A DNA stretch of 64,000 nucleotides, taken from contig NC_087064.1 in assembly GCF_963678635.1 (NCBI RefSeq), forward strand, positions 55,002,338 through 55,066,337, read 5' to 3'. Within the stretch, counting starts at the first letter, position 1. The number at the start of each line of letters is the position of its first letter. The notes under the pieces were generated by a model. That model did not search any database. It was not told where the DNA came from and worked only from the letters and a program-made list of their open reading frames with translations. Origin of the DNA: Symsagittifera roscoffensis (Eukaryota; Xenacoelomorpha; Acoela; Convolutidae). Of the stretch, positions 9,844 to 20,910 are shown piece after piece. The translations under genes and the position numbers were made by a program.

Positions 9844-10077
9844 TTATGTTTGCAAATGGAAATCTAAATTCATTGCAAGTAATATTCGAAATATAAAAGT
9901 TTGTTCTGGCTTTTGCCGAACTATCATATAACTATACGGCAAGTTTCTACTTTGTCGTATGTCGTCTTTGGTTCGAGGTCTTCTTCCAATTCCGGGTAGT
10001 TCTGTTATGGTTCGGAATATTGGCTGTGATCTATTGAGTCGGAGAGACATTTCAATTAAATTATTGTCGTATAACAT
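9844..10077 (-). CDS. conserved small leader ORF of the LTR element (77 aa)
   Basis: A 77-codon frame with ATG at 10077, upstream of gag and about 490 bases from the element's 5' end. A homologous 65-codon frame with an aligned ATG occurs in the second copy (49378-49575), sharing SLRL, PIF and a similar hydrophobic C-terminal half. The two copies are otherwise well diverged, so a frame kept in both is unlikely to be chance. The product is basic, shows no domain I recognise, and has no signal peptide. It could be a leader peptide, a translational regulator or a 5' exon. Whether it lies inside the LTR or in the leader is undecided because no 3' LTR is available. Confidence 0.55.
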   Translation of the reverse strand: MLYDNNLIEMSLRLNRSQPIFRTITELPGIGRRPRTKDDIRQSRNLPYSYMIVRQKPEQTFIFRILLAMNLDFHLQT

Positions 10078-10567
10078 TTTGTAAATGTTTTTGTCTAATT
10101 TCTAATCTATTTTGGTTAATTCTAATCTAGTAAGGTCTTGTTCGAGACTTATGGTCGCACCAGATGAGTTAGGACTCGTGGGTATAACTCATAGAGTAAT
10201 TTCGGATAGGGTACACCGTCTGCTCGTCACGCTATCTTATTTTCGGCCGGATAGATTCGTGCAACTTCTTAGTCTAATACCGATCCTAATCTTACTCTTA
10301 TACTATCTAGTCTCAGGTTGTTTAACTAGTCTCTGCTAGGCTCAATAGATCTAGGGTATACTGGTTTATTGCGGCTGCTGAAGTGCTCGGGAGAGTCCAA
10401 CTAATTTCTAAGTTAAATTCAAATCTCTCTGGTGCTGAAATTACAAGTAACTTCAGCACTTACAAATAAGTGGATTGTTAGTTTGATGGATCATGATTGG
10501 TTAATATTAAATACTTTACATTGGTAAAACATTTAATTTATCCAATCATAAAATGTAGTTTAGATCA
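10078..10567 (-). repeat. 5' LTR region of copy 1
   Basis: This stretch aligns base for base over long runs with 48909-49370 in the opposite orientation. It starts with TG on the minus strand. It contains a long perfect or near-perfect stem-loop at 10432-10459 whose arms covary with the second copy. Its end towards the leader cannot be fixed without a 3' LTR. Confidence 0.7.
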
Positions 10568-11679
10568 GGTTCCAGGGGGGCATGCTGCATAAACGCAAAG
10601 CTGTGATCGGAACCTCCCGAAAGTTGAATCTGTTGGGCGGGTTGGGGAGTTTTCGAGATAATGCTAATCTTACAAAACGAAAATCATTTAAACAAATTTC
10701 AGATGTTAACCACAAAAACAGCATTTCGACCATTAAAATTATGAGAAGTTATTACAATATAGGTTTCTTGACAAATTTCTGTAAACTTTACTTCAGTTCT
10801 GGTTAGTGAGATTTCTTTTTTGCTGGAAAAATGTTTTCTCCTTAACAGTTGCAATATTGTTTAGGAAGTTTTGAAATAATTTTGTTAGAGATCTATAACG
10901 ATCTAGAGGAATCTTCAAAACATCCCAGAAAAATAACCAAAAAAATTGCATGTATTTCTTAAGCAGGGGCACAACAGCGGTTCGCCGTGATGGGCTGTAC
11001 AGCTCGTATGTTGGTCCTATCCCTCGTGGATAAAAAAATTGAAAATCTTGAAGATCTTTCCAAGATTGCAAGAAAATTTCAAATTCGCTTTTCGGGCTGA
11101 AGAGCCATCATACAGGTTTCTGGGGATGTGTTCATGGCTTTTGGACGACTAAAATCTTATAAAGCACACATATATTTTTTTAAAGATTCTTTGCTATCTT
11201 GATAAATTTTCAAAATTCTCGAAGATTTGTGCAAGACAATCAAGATGGCTAAACCTGGCTGGTGTAGGGGAACGGATGATTGGTTTGACGAAGAATAGCT
11301 ATTATTAGACTTCACAGATTTACTTATCTCGTAGCATGCTAGATAGTTTGAGGAAAAAATTAGAAAACACCAGAAATCCGCAATACAAAAACTTATTGAG
11401 GAACAAAATAGTTTGATTAAATCATGCAATATTACAATTATGTTTTTTTACGAACAGTTATTTGGACTCAAACAGATGGGTAATCGCTGAATCTAATTAA
11501 AACGGATCTAATTAGAATTGGTTCGGTACCATTCCAACGGGGAAAAAAGTTTTACCGAGCATTTTCAGTCCCGTTAACCTAATTTCAGTTTTATGGATTC
11601 GTACTGAGGGAGAAAAATAACTGCCAATGAGTATAATTTTCAGTTGTCAGCAGTTTCTGTATAAACTCTCAATTAGTTA
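10568..11679. other. no gene seen
   Basis: The stretch contains short chance frames only. The minus-strand frames at 10793-11071 and 11157-11429 have no recognisable domain, no splice support and AT-driven composition. Confidence 0.4.
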
Positions 11680-12190
11680 TTGTTGTGATCATTTGAAAAA
11701 TGGAGAGGAACTTTGTAATCGGATGTGTTTTGAAATTTTCGACTTCTTAATTCGAGCGAATAAAGCGTGCGAGCAGACTTGCAATTGTTTATTTTAATGG
11801 CTTAAAAGCTTCCAATAGTACAAATGTAAAACGTAAAGTTTTAATTTTACTCTAATAACATTAGTTATTTGAGTGTTTTAGCGCGTTTTGGAATCGAAAA
11901 CTTCAAAAAATCAAAAAGCTGCAAAAAAGTTGAAAAAAACTCGATATTTTTCGTTTTTTTTTGTCATTTCTCAACAAAAATAGTTTTTCATTTTACTTAT
12001 TTTACTATGACTGTCGAATATGCCTAGAGTCTACTTTTTTGTCCAGATCCTTTTATCACGCCACGCCGAAGATACGACACTATATTGAAAAAAATGTGTT
12101 GTTTTTTTAAGACTATAGTCGGAACATTCGGTGCTACTTGCACAGTAACCAACTATCCTTGTTTTATTTTGCATTGTCGTGAAGTTTTTC
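11680..12190 (+). repeat. dispersed repeat family A, copy 1
   Basis: It begins near a GATCATTTGAAAAATGG segment and ends near TGCTACTTGCACAGTAACC. Matching but diverged copies lie at 20215-20910 (same strand), 30690-31118 and 35285-35560 (both inverted). It has no coding content and is probably an old non-autonomous transposon. Confidence 0.5.
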
Positions 12191-12449
12191 TTTCAAAACT
12201 GCTGTAACACTTTCAGCGTGTATGTGCCTCATTAGCTGCACTCGCATAAGAATTTTTGGCAGGTGACAGTTCAACTTGATTTGGAATTGTGTTATGCTTT
12301 CGTTCAGTAATTTTGGCATTAGAATTTGATGTATTCGTTAGTAGGTAGATACGGGGCATGGATCACTTGATCCTCTGTATGAGCCACGCACCCTTAAGGC
12401 TAGAGCAGCTGCCTTATTCGCCATACTAATGAGCATTACTATGTTACAT

Positions 12450-12920
12450 CAGGGGCGGTCTAGGATTATCTCGAGTGGGGGGCCGATTTTCAAAAAAAAA
12501 AATTCGAAGTTTTTTTTAAATTCGCCCCCCTCGAAAAAATTCTAGATCCGCCCCTGATGTAACTTAGTAATTCTCATTTTTGTTCATCTTTAGATTTTCC
12601 GAGTTCTCCCAAAGCACTACAAAGACCCTGTTTTGGCCAAAATTTCTTCGCGACAAAAATTTGGAAAAACAGTCCAAAAAAGGCGTTTTTAGGCACTTTT
12701 TGGAAAACTTTGCTCAAAAAATAGCATTTTTTCGGCGCCCTCCTCCTCAAAATTAGAATATATTGGGGCCGAAGGCGCCTTTTGAAAAGTTTTAGGGTCC
12801 GTCACCAAAGATGGATATCTCAAAATGATACAAAGAAGGGACCCTTTGTGTCGGCCGGGGGTCGAATCCCAGAGGGAAAAAGCGTCCACCGCCCGCCCCC
12901 TCCCCCTAAATCCGCCCCTG
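12450..12920 (+). mobile_element. hAT-like MITE with 8-bp target duplication
   Basis: The ends are CAGGGGCGG (12450) and CCGCCCCTG (12920), and both outer ends are flanked by the same 8 bases, TGTTACAT (12442-12449 and 12921-12928). Eight-base target duplications with CAG-type ends are the hAT pattern. No transposase is present, so it is non-autonomous. An extra inner end (CCGCCCCTG at 12548-12556) is followed by an inverted copy of about 25 bases of the left flank, which indicates a nested rearrangement. Confidence 0.75.
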
Positions 12921-13417
12921 TGTTACATGACAGCTTTTCAATTTTGTTTTGCTCTAGAGATACACCAAAAGTCATTTAAAGTACTGCTTTTCGCACAGAT
13001 TTATTACGTTAAAAAATATTTCTAGAGTAAGACAATATAAACTTCGGAAACTAGTGGTTGGAAATTTTGGCCTGTTTTTTGAACAGATTTCCAGATTTCC
13101 ATGTTCATTAATTAAACTTTGGCAGCCACATTTTCAAAAGCTTAAAACAATTATCAGATAAAATATTCAATTAAAATTTTTAAACTAAGTATTATATAAC
13201 CCGTGAGTAAGAAAAACACGATCGCGCAAAAATTAAAACTGAAATGCATATTTAATTCAGAAATAGTTGTCAAAAATGATACGTGCGTTAGGGGAAATAG
13301 TAAACAAGGTCCAAAAGGGGAAAAAGGTACCAAGGTCCGGTTACGTAGCAGTATTTAGACAACCGCGTGTTCAGACACTGTATTAACCAATCAGAAACGA
13401 GACAAGGAAGCTATGAA

Positions 13418-13640
13418 ATTCCATTACGAGGCCAAACTGTGCACTGGATAGGAGCACAATTTTGTGTCTGTATGTTCCTGGATTCCAGAGACAAGTCTTT
13501 AAATATCAGAAAATCTTGTCGGGTGGATCAAAGGAAAGTAAAGCACAAAAGAAGAACAAAGGGAGCGTCCTTTTGCGGAATCCGCTTACAATGCACAAAA
13601 TGCACAGTTTCTTCTTTGTATTGAATCATTTCTTCTTTGT
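13418..13640 (+). mobile_element. MITE family with CGAGGCCAAACTG ends, copy 1
   Basis: It starts with ACGAGGCCAAACTGTGCACT and the following 100 bases match 27217 onward and 34213 onward. The right end is decayed (CACAGTTTCTTCTTTG) compared with CAGTTTGGCCTCG in the copy at 27.2 kb. Confidence 0.5.
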
Positions 13641-14064
13641 CTCGATTCTGGTTTGTTGATACAGTGTCTGAATACGCGGTTTCTAAATACAGACCGCTCT
13701 CCCCAAGGTCCAAATATTGTACAGTAATCAATTGTAGCAAGTTTTTCACAGAGAGCGGGCTTTTGTTTTATTTCGGAGAGTTGTTATGACCGTAACCACC
13801 CGCACCAAATTTTCATCGAAAATACTCGATTACAACGGATTACATCGGTAAATTTAATAAAACCATGAAATGGAATTTTAAAAAGACTTTAATCATTTTT
13901 TTGAAGTTTCAAAACCCATTATAATCCATTATCATAGGTTATAATCCATTTTTTATTACAGCGTAATTATCATTATTTTTTAATATTAAAAAAAAATGAT
14001 TTTTTTTGCAAGTAAAATGTTTATTCTACTTTTTAAAGAGCGTTCAGCAAACCTAAAACACGAT

Positions 14065-14275
14065 TCGACATGCTCATCCACGTGTACCCCGACGCCCCCA
14101 ATTTTCACGCCGCAACACCCTCAACACCCGTGTCCGCATCACACCGCAATTCGCACAATCTCCACTCACACACAACCTCACACCCCCCAGTAGCAAAACA
14201 TCATTCCAGACCCCCACACGCTTTTCCACACCCACTCCCGCACATCCTGCCACACCCACCCCCGTAAAAAAATTA
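14065..14275 (+). repeat. C/A-rich simple-sequence tract
   Basis: About 200 bases are almost free of G, made of CAC, CCC and CACA words. All frames stay open here on both strands, which is a composition effect, so the frames at 14070-14267, 14074-14259 and nearby are not genes. A purine-rich tract with G runs follows at 14276-14360. Confidence 0.7.
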
Positions 14276-14904
14276 CGAGGGGGGAGGGGCTCGAAAGAGG
14301 CTTAACATGGGATGAGGGAAAAGTAGGGAATGAAGGACGGAAACTGGGAAGAAGTCGGAGAAAATCAGTAGAAACTAGAAAAAAATTGAAACACAAAAAA
14401 TTGTGATTTTGAAGGGAAAAATTTGATAGAAAAATACGCTAAGATAAGTTTCTCTAAGCAACTTTCTACTAAAACGTGCGGTAACTCAAAAGCTCAACTG
14501 CGAGTTTTTTTAATACTGCACTGTGTTGAAAATTTCAGTCTAGTTTTAGAAAAAAAGTATAACTGATACATTAAAACCAATTATTAACATATAAAAAGGA
14601 TATATTGATTTGAATGAAATGGAAAAAGAAATAAAAAACATTTTACTATTTAAAAAACCTAATTGAATGTTCCAGCTGTTGTTTGCTAAAAGATTTCAGC
14701 AATTCTAATTTCGATGTTGTTTTTATTCTTTTAAGCAGAAGCAGCAAACTGTTTGAAAAAGTTTTTGATATAGGCTTTGTAGGCGAGGTGCGTCCATAAT
14801 TGCGTTGCTTTTTCGTCGATAAGACTTCGGAGTCCAATTTGTAGTCCTTATTGTCGCTATGTTTGTCAATGCCCTTATTCTTGTAAATAAATTCTCCTCA
14901 ACTA

Positions 14905-15350
14905 TCGAGACAACAAGCCGACGGGACTTCAAGCCGAAGGGACTCCAGGCCGAAATTTAAGCTTTATATAAACCTCAAATCACTATTTTTTTTATCTGTG
15001 AAACGTTGCTTCTGTGAAAAATTTTAGGCAAGCTTAGACTAGAATAAATTCATGAAAATAAATCACTTGTGACTGGCATCCGTTAATAACTTCAGCCGGT
15101 TTTTGAAATGCATAAATTATAAACAAGAAAATTGCCTTCAACTGTTATATTTTTCAAATTTCCAAAACATCATTTGGAGGCTTAAATTTCATGAAAACGC
15201 CAATAACTACTAAAGAAACATCATAAAATTGAGTAATTCTTTAAAAACGTATTCAAATTCATCATATTTCATGACTTGATGGGAAAATTTTTGACTTGAA
15301 CTCCCTAATTTTACGATTCGGCTTGAAGTTTCATCGGCTTGATGTCCGGC
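14905..15350. repeat. element with inverted AAGCCGA-rich arms
   Basis: The left arm (14909-14956) has the words AAGCCGA and CTTCAAGCCGAA. The right arm (15304-15350) has TTCGGCTTGAAG and TCGGCTTGATG, the same words on the other strand. The interior of about 350 bases is AT-rich and non-coding. This fits an old MITE. Confidence 0.4.
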
Positions 15351-15646
15351 ACCCACTTTTCATGGACTATTTTTGAGTCGTGTCGGAGTAAAATATGGCA
15401 AACACGATAAATTTATTGGCGTTGTTTAGTTTTGATTAGTTTTGGTATTAATTATGAGATAAATAATCTTGCAACAGTTCCGAATAATTTCATGATTTTG
15501 ATTTTGTTGATTATTGTACCTTGATGCCAGGGTTTCAATGTATAAAACAACAGTGTTTAAGACACTGAATAATTAACTGTTTAAAACAACTTCCCCTGAT
15601 TGGCAGATTTTCTTGTCTGCTTTAACTAACTGAACTGTATTTGTGA

Positions 15647-15805
15647 AATAATCTACTCGATGGATTTTGTGAACGAGGTATTGAACGACGCGAATGGCTC
15701 GAAAGTGCTGAGAAGCGGCGAAAAGCTTTTTCCTGGATTCATGATTTGCTGCGTTTCTTTTTGGATCCAACTTTTTCGGAGTCGACTGTACTGAAAGTAG
15801 AATAA
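15647..15805 (+). other. short charged reading frame, possible exon remnant
   Basis: Fifty-two codons without an ATG, rich in Arg/Glu (RREWLESAEKRRKAFSW) and ending in TAA at 15803. The composition is protein-like, but no acceptor site was found at its start and no domain is recognised. It may be a terminal exon, a gene remnant or chance. The overlapping minus-strand frame at 15573-15818 is an alternative. Confidence 0.2.
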
Positions 15806-16369
15806 GAAGAACACTCAACTTAAAAAAGTACGGTGCATGCTTAAACTACATATAATTTCAATGTTTTTTTTTGTTTAAAACAAATTTAAATTGTTTTAAA
15901 CGTTTTAACCTTTTTTTTTAAACCGAAGCTAGTTTTTGTTGCAACCCTGCATGATACATAGTAATAAGTTCTCCTGAATATACACTCTTATTAACAAAAT
16001 TTTAGAGCCTCTATAAATTTTAGATAGCCCAGTACCAATTAGGAATCATCATTGTCGCGATGCTTGATTTTATAGTTGCCAAACATCGATGTCTGATCTT
16101 AAAAAAAAGCCAATAAGTTTTAACTCATCGCCTTTAATACAATGTTTTTTGTTCGTCCATATCATATTGCCGTCGCTTGACATCGGAGATAAGAACTTTC
16201 AATGATGTTGTCTTTTTTTCTACCGAAATTATCTTCCTCGTTGCTCAAAACTGACGACACATTAGTTTTAATCATACCTGCGACTCATTATTTCTCAAAA
16301 TAGGGCAATGTAAAATATTCAATACGAACGAAAATTTTTGAGCCTAAGATGTTTTTGGTTTCTTCAAGT
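15806..16369. other. no gene seen
   Basis: AT-rich sequence with homopolymers; I find no frame, repeat or regulatory pattern that I can support. Confidence 0.4.
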
Positions 16370-16570
16370 AACCCCAGTAGCTGAAATAGGGGGATATGAA
16401 CGCCCTCTCTGAGACTCGACCCCATGCCGACCCACAAAACATCCTGTTTGGTACTATTTCAAGACATCCTTTTTATGCTGACATATACTAGATGTTTCCT
16501 AAAGGAGCCTTCGGCGCCAATATGTACTAATTTTTGTAAAGGAGGATATTATTTGCAAGAAAACATAGAA
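16370..16570 (-). mobile_element. fragment of the hAT-like MITE family
   Basis: The segment GGAGCCTTCGGCGCCAATAT and its surroundings match 12720-12790 on the other strand, and a GACTCGACCCC segment matches the interior of the same MITE. Both ends are missing. Confidence 0.45.
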
Positions 16571-17172
16571 GAAAAAGATTCAACGAAATCCGTATCTTTT
16601 TGCAATGTTTCCTTGAGTATCATACCCACGCATTTTTTTACCTCTGAAGCATAAAACTGTGCCTCATTCTTTAGTAGATATAACGGTGAAAAGGTATTAA
16701 ATTAAAGTCTGATGGGAATTGCTAGCTCATTGATGTAGATGGAAAAGCACTTTTGACAGTACTTAGAACTAATTCCATTTCAGGTTACCGCGGTTCTGAA
16801 ATTCTTGTTGAAATCTACAGCACAACACCACGAGATTTTTTCCCCCAATGTATTGGCTCTTTGAAATATATTGGAAGTTAATCAAAAACATTTGTTGCTT
16901 ATCATTTTCAATGCTTTTGTCCCTTGGCCTGTTCAGTCATTTCTATATTGGGTTAAAATAAAAAAACACAGAATTTCCAATTGTACGTGACGAGAAAGGC
17001 ATTTCTTTGAAATGTGGGAGAAAACATGGAAGCTTTGTAGAGTATAGGTTATCAAGTAACTTCCGCGCTAATCTGGCGGTTCTGCCATTTGATTTTTAAT
17101 TAAATGTCACAAATGACTTTTAAATCCCCTCTTTGCTATATCCATATATTTTTGGACTATCAGTGATTCATT

Positions 17173-17320
17173 TATAAAAGCTCCTCAATCACTGTCTGCC
17201 TCAATTCGATTTTCAGAGCTCAAATGGTAAGTATTGACTGCAAAATAAGGAAAACTGTCTGTCGCAGTTCGATTTTCAGAGCTCAAATGGCAAGTTTGAC
17301 TGTAAAACATGAAAATTTTT
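17173..17320 (+). promoter_or_regulatory. possible core promoter and duplicated micro-exon
   Basis: TATAAAAG lies at 17173-17180. Further on, TTTTCAG / AGCTCAAATG / GTAAGT (acceptor, ten bases with an ATG, perfect donor) occurs at 17210-17232. A 63-base tandem copy follows in which the donor reads GCAAGT. This could be a TATA promoter with a tiny first coding exon. No downstream exon in the window can be joined with confidence. Confidence 0.25.
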
Positions 17321-17639
17321 GCCGTTCAATTAAAATCAACGTATCATTTTCAATAATGTTTGACTGTAAGTTTTTGACTACATGTAATTTAGTATTATTT
17401 AGAGATAGATAAAAGTTTTTGCAGATAAACTACAATAATAGAAAATATTCAAATTAAATAGAAGTTTTAGACTACCGTGTGATTTTTAGATGACGACAAA
17501 AATAGCTGAAATTTTAGATTTTTAGCCAGCAATTTAAAAAAACTGCTTATGACGACAATGAAATTTGACTCTCGAAGTTAACGTCAGAAAAACTTCGAAA
17601 AAGCCTAAAAATAGGTCACAGCACCACCCGGGTCGAGGT

Positions 17640-18375
17640 GTTTGATTTATGTTTCGACTTTTTCGACCGACAATTGGTATGTTTTGATCTTCTCGGCCCA
17701 ATAAAAGTGCGCGATTTTGTTCGACCGAGTTCCGATATATTTCGACTTTGGCGACCAAAATTCGATATTTTGGCTTTATCGACTGTCTCAACTGACCTTT
17801 TAAAAAACATATAAGAGCCGCGCATAGATATGTTTCGACTTTCTTGGCCAAAAATGAATATTTTCGACTTTATCGACAAACAACAGATTTTAGTAAATTT
17901 TTTTGATCTATCGTGACTTTTTTGAATTTTAATTCGTTTCCAGCGTGACTAATAATGGGATGGATGTGAAAAGTTTATCTCACTTCTCGATTCAAAATGT
18001 GAGCTTAAATTTGAATTCTCAAGAACTGTGGCAGAAAATGAAAGTTAAATAGTCAATTTTTATCTGGTTGAAGTAAAACTACCCGAGTCCAAATAATTGG
18101 TCACTTTCTTTGACTGTACTCGACCTATGCTTCGATTAAGCTCTACCTAAATTTTGACTTCCTCGACCAAATTCAGGTATGTTCCGTCTGTGCTCGACCT
18201 GCTTCAGCTGTGCTCAACCTATAGTTCGACTGTACTGTAATTGACTTATGTTTTGACTGTTCTCGACCTGCCTTTTGACTGTGCTCGATCTATAATCGAC
18301 TTTATCGACCAACATTGGGTATGTTCCGTCTGTGTTCAGCCTGATTCGACTGTTCTCGGCTTATGATATGATTCT
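17640..18375 (+). repeat. degenerate TCGAC minisatellite, cluster 1
   Basis: Words such as TTTCGACTTTNTCGACC recur irregularly at 17640-17880 and 18105-18375. Minus-strand frames over it (17534-17879) are open because of the repeat. Related clusters lie at 26340-26650 and 46010-46110. Confidence 0.6.
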
Positions 18376-18499
18376 TAAAATTGCTTCTCGACCGCTGAAA
18401 TCAGTCGCAAAACTGCACTTGCTCAATTTTACCGTCGATATATAAGTTGAGCACCTCCACCCTGGCAGTGCTCTCGGAATAAAAGTCTTTAAAAATATT

Positions 18500-19195
18500 A
18501 TGAAAAATTTTGGCCAGAAATTTTGCAAAAATTACATAATTCTTGCATTTTCTTGCAAAATACTTGCAAGATTTGCATTCATTTTACCCGTTTTGTTTGC
18601 ATTCCATATGCAAGAAATAAGCAAGATGTTGCATTCTACTACAAAATATTTTAAGCTTAGTTTTGCAGCTTTTGGTACATTCTGTGTTTTTTGAAAGTTC
18701 TGTTAGTCTCTAGCAGACAAAATGAAAATTGCACAGCAGAGACTGCTGAGTTTTTATCCTCCACGGCGAAGTAAACATACAAAAATTGCCAAAATACGTG
18801 CAAGACCAAGGTTCTCAAAGATATTTACATTCTTTCCCAAAAATGTTTCGAAAAGTTGTAGCATAAGTGATCAGATGATTTTTTCTAATAAAACAGAATA
18901 TTTGGCAAAAACGTGAAAAATTGCAAGTTTAGATGTTTTCTCGAAATACATAAAATATAAAACATAAGTAAATATTTTTTGTGGCTATGGAAAACTAAAT
19001 TTGGCAGAAACCCTGGAAATTACTTGCAAGATTTACATTCCAATTAAAGATTGCCTTTCTCGCAATTTTATTGCACGATTTTACCAGAAATGCCTTCAGA
19101 ATTATGAATGCAAATCTTGAAATATTCTTGCCAGATTTTTGCAAGATTAGCATTCCTATGCAAAATGTTTGCAAGATTAGCATTCCAAATACACT
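18500..19195 (+). repeat. degenerate TTGCAAGATTNGCATTCC minisatellite
   Basis: The motif recurs several times at 18530-18620 and 19020-19185 with spacer between. No coding meaning is evident. Confidence 0.55.
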
Positions 19196-20214
19196 AGGGA
19201 TACATCTACCCGAGTTAGTCGAAAATTGGGATATTCATCATGAGTCTGGGTTGGATTTTAGAGAAAAAAGCTGCAAGTTTTACTGTTGGTAAAACTTGTT
19301 AGGACTCAGTAGTTTAGGGGATGAAGTGTGAATTTTTTGTAAAATGACAAAATGAAAGATTTTGTGGGGGACATATCAAGTTCAAAGGTTTTTACGAAAA
19401 AACTATCACTTTTTTCAACATTTAGAAGAAGTTGTTAGTTTTTGCTCCCTGTGAGCTTCTGTGATCTTTCTTTATTGATGAACCACGCTAGATATTATGT
19501 GTAACATGAAAAGACTGCTCGTAAATGAGGGCAAAAACTGAACATTCGGACTACCCTTAGTCAATATTGAAGAGTTGTTGGTAAAAAATAGCAAAAGCCA
19601 TAAGCAATGGACAGTATTTTTTAACAATTTGAACAACTTGAGTCCAGAAAAAATGCGACCAATTAATTTATTTTGTTTTAAATTGGAAAAGTTTTGAAGT
19701 GCGGGATAGTTCCTCCGTATTAAATAAACCGTGTATCGATTTCAGCATCACAAATAAAATTTTCAGAGCCCACATAAGTTAGTACAGAGCATGGCGAAAC
19801 TAGCAGCTTTTAATACCAGACTTCTACAAAAGTTAATTTTAGTTAAATCTCAAGAAGTCATTATTTTCAACGGGATATAGTAAGAACTATTTTTTTGATC
19901 GCCAAAAATTAACTAGAAAAACAAACCAGACGAAACATTAGATTTTTCCCAAATTGTTTAATATCGAATGCAGTTTTTTTGTTGCATTTTAATATCTGGC
20001 AAGTCAGCGTTTGTCATCGAAGCAGCAAATAGATGAAAAAATACTTATCTCATCCAAAATATATTTTTTTCTTTCTATAGGTAAACACACACTTAATGCT
20101 TATTTAAAAAAATAGCTATAAACTACTGTAATGGAATTATTTTGTTTTCCATGAAAAATACTCACAATTAACACCTTTTTCTTTTGTTGATCCAATTTTC
20201 GAAGCTGAAAGCCG
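19196..20214. other. no gene seen
   Basis: AT-rich, only short chance frames; no repeats shared with other parts of the window that I can support. Confidence 0.4.
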
Positions 20215-20910
20215 AATTGTTGTTCCGATCATTGAAAATGGGAAGGAACTTTGCATTCAGATAGGTTTCAAATTTTTTATCTTTTTTTGGTTTTCCACAC
20301 AGGATTTAGTGATAAATCATATTAAAGCCCTATCACTCGTGATTCGAACCAAAATAAAAAAGTTCCAAAAACTTTCCCAGTGTCGTGATAAATCCCAGAG
20401 TGAGTGATAAATCATAATAAAGCATTTTCAGTCGTGATTCGAACGACATCAACGTTTTCCCGTTGTCGAGAAAAACCGGTTCGAAATTTTTGGTTTTTCG
20501 TCTAATTTCGAGCAATTGAGCAGGCTTACATTAGCTTGTTTATGCTTAATTTAAGCTTTGAAAATTTAGTTTTACTCAAATGAAGTTAGTTTTTGGAGTT
20601 TTAGCTCCATCTTAGGAATCCAAAACTTCAAAAAATTGAAAAAAAAATTTGAAAAAGAATATTTAAAAAATTTTCAATTTAAAAAAAATTTTTTTTTGTT
20701 CTTTTTATTATATGTCTTCAAAAATTGTTTTCCAATTTGCATATTTTACATGACTGACAAAAATGCGTCAGCTTTTCTTGTTTGCTCAGATTTCTTTATC
20801 ATATCAAGCCGAAAAAATTAGTCTAATTGGGAAAACAGTTTCGTTGTAAATTTGTAAGACTGGTCGGAACATTCTCTGCTACTTGCACAGTAACCGGTTA
20901 TCCTTGTTAA
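20215..20910 (+). repeat. dispersed repeat family A, copy 2
   Basis: Opens with TTCCGATCATTGAAAATGG and closes with CTACTTGCACAGTAACCGG. It contains an internal near-duplicate (GTGATAAATCATATTAAAG at about 20310 and again at 20405). It matches copies at 11.7, 30.7 and 35.3 kb. Confidence 0.55.

Larger units (their letters stand above)
1..10567 (-). mobile_element. Ty3/gypsy-like LTR retrotransposon, copy 1 (3' end beyond window)
   Basis: Read on the minus strand, the order is LTR/leader (10567 to about 9840), untranslated leader, long gag frame, then protease, reverse transcriptase, RNase H and integrase, the order typical of Ty3/gypsy. No envelope-like frame is seen. The right boundary is placed at 10567, where homology with the second copy starts and a TG dinucleotide opens the element on the minus strand. 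The 3' LTR lies left of base 1, so LTR identity and target duplication cannot be read. The coding strand is A/C-rich and G-poor. The coding region is broken only by four frame changes (about 8467, 8135, 4757 and 1195). It therefore looks young, or its breaks may partly be sequencing errors. Confidence 0.9.

Noticed and set aside
10100-10330. tRNA-like gene in the LTR region
   Set aside because: Some G/C-rich words suggest it, but no cloverleaf or paired A and B boxes can be drawn.
14070-14267. Pro/His/Thr-rich frame in the C/A-rich tract
   Set aside because: Stop codons are absent only because G is nearly absent and T is rare; there is no other coding sign.
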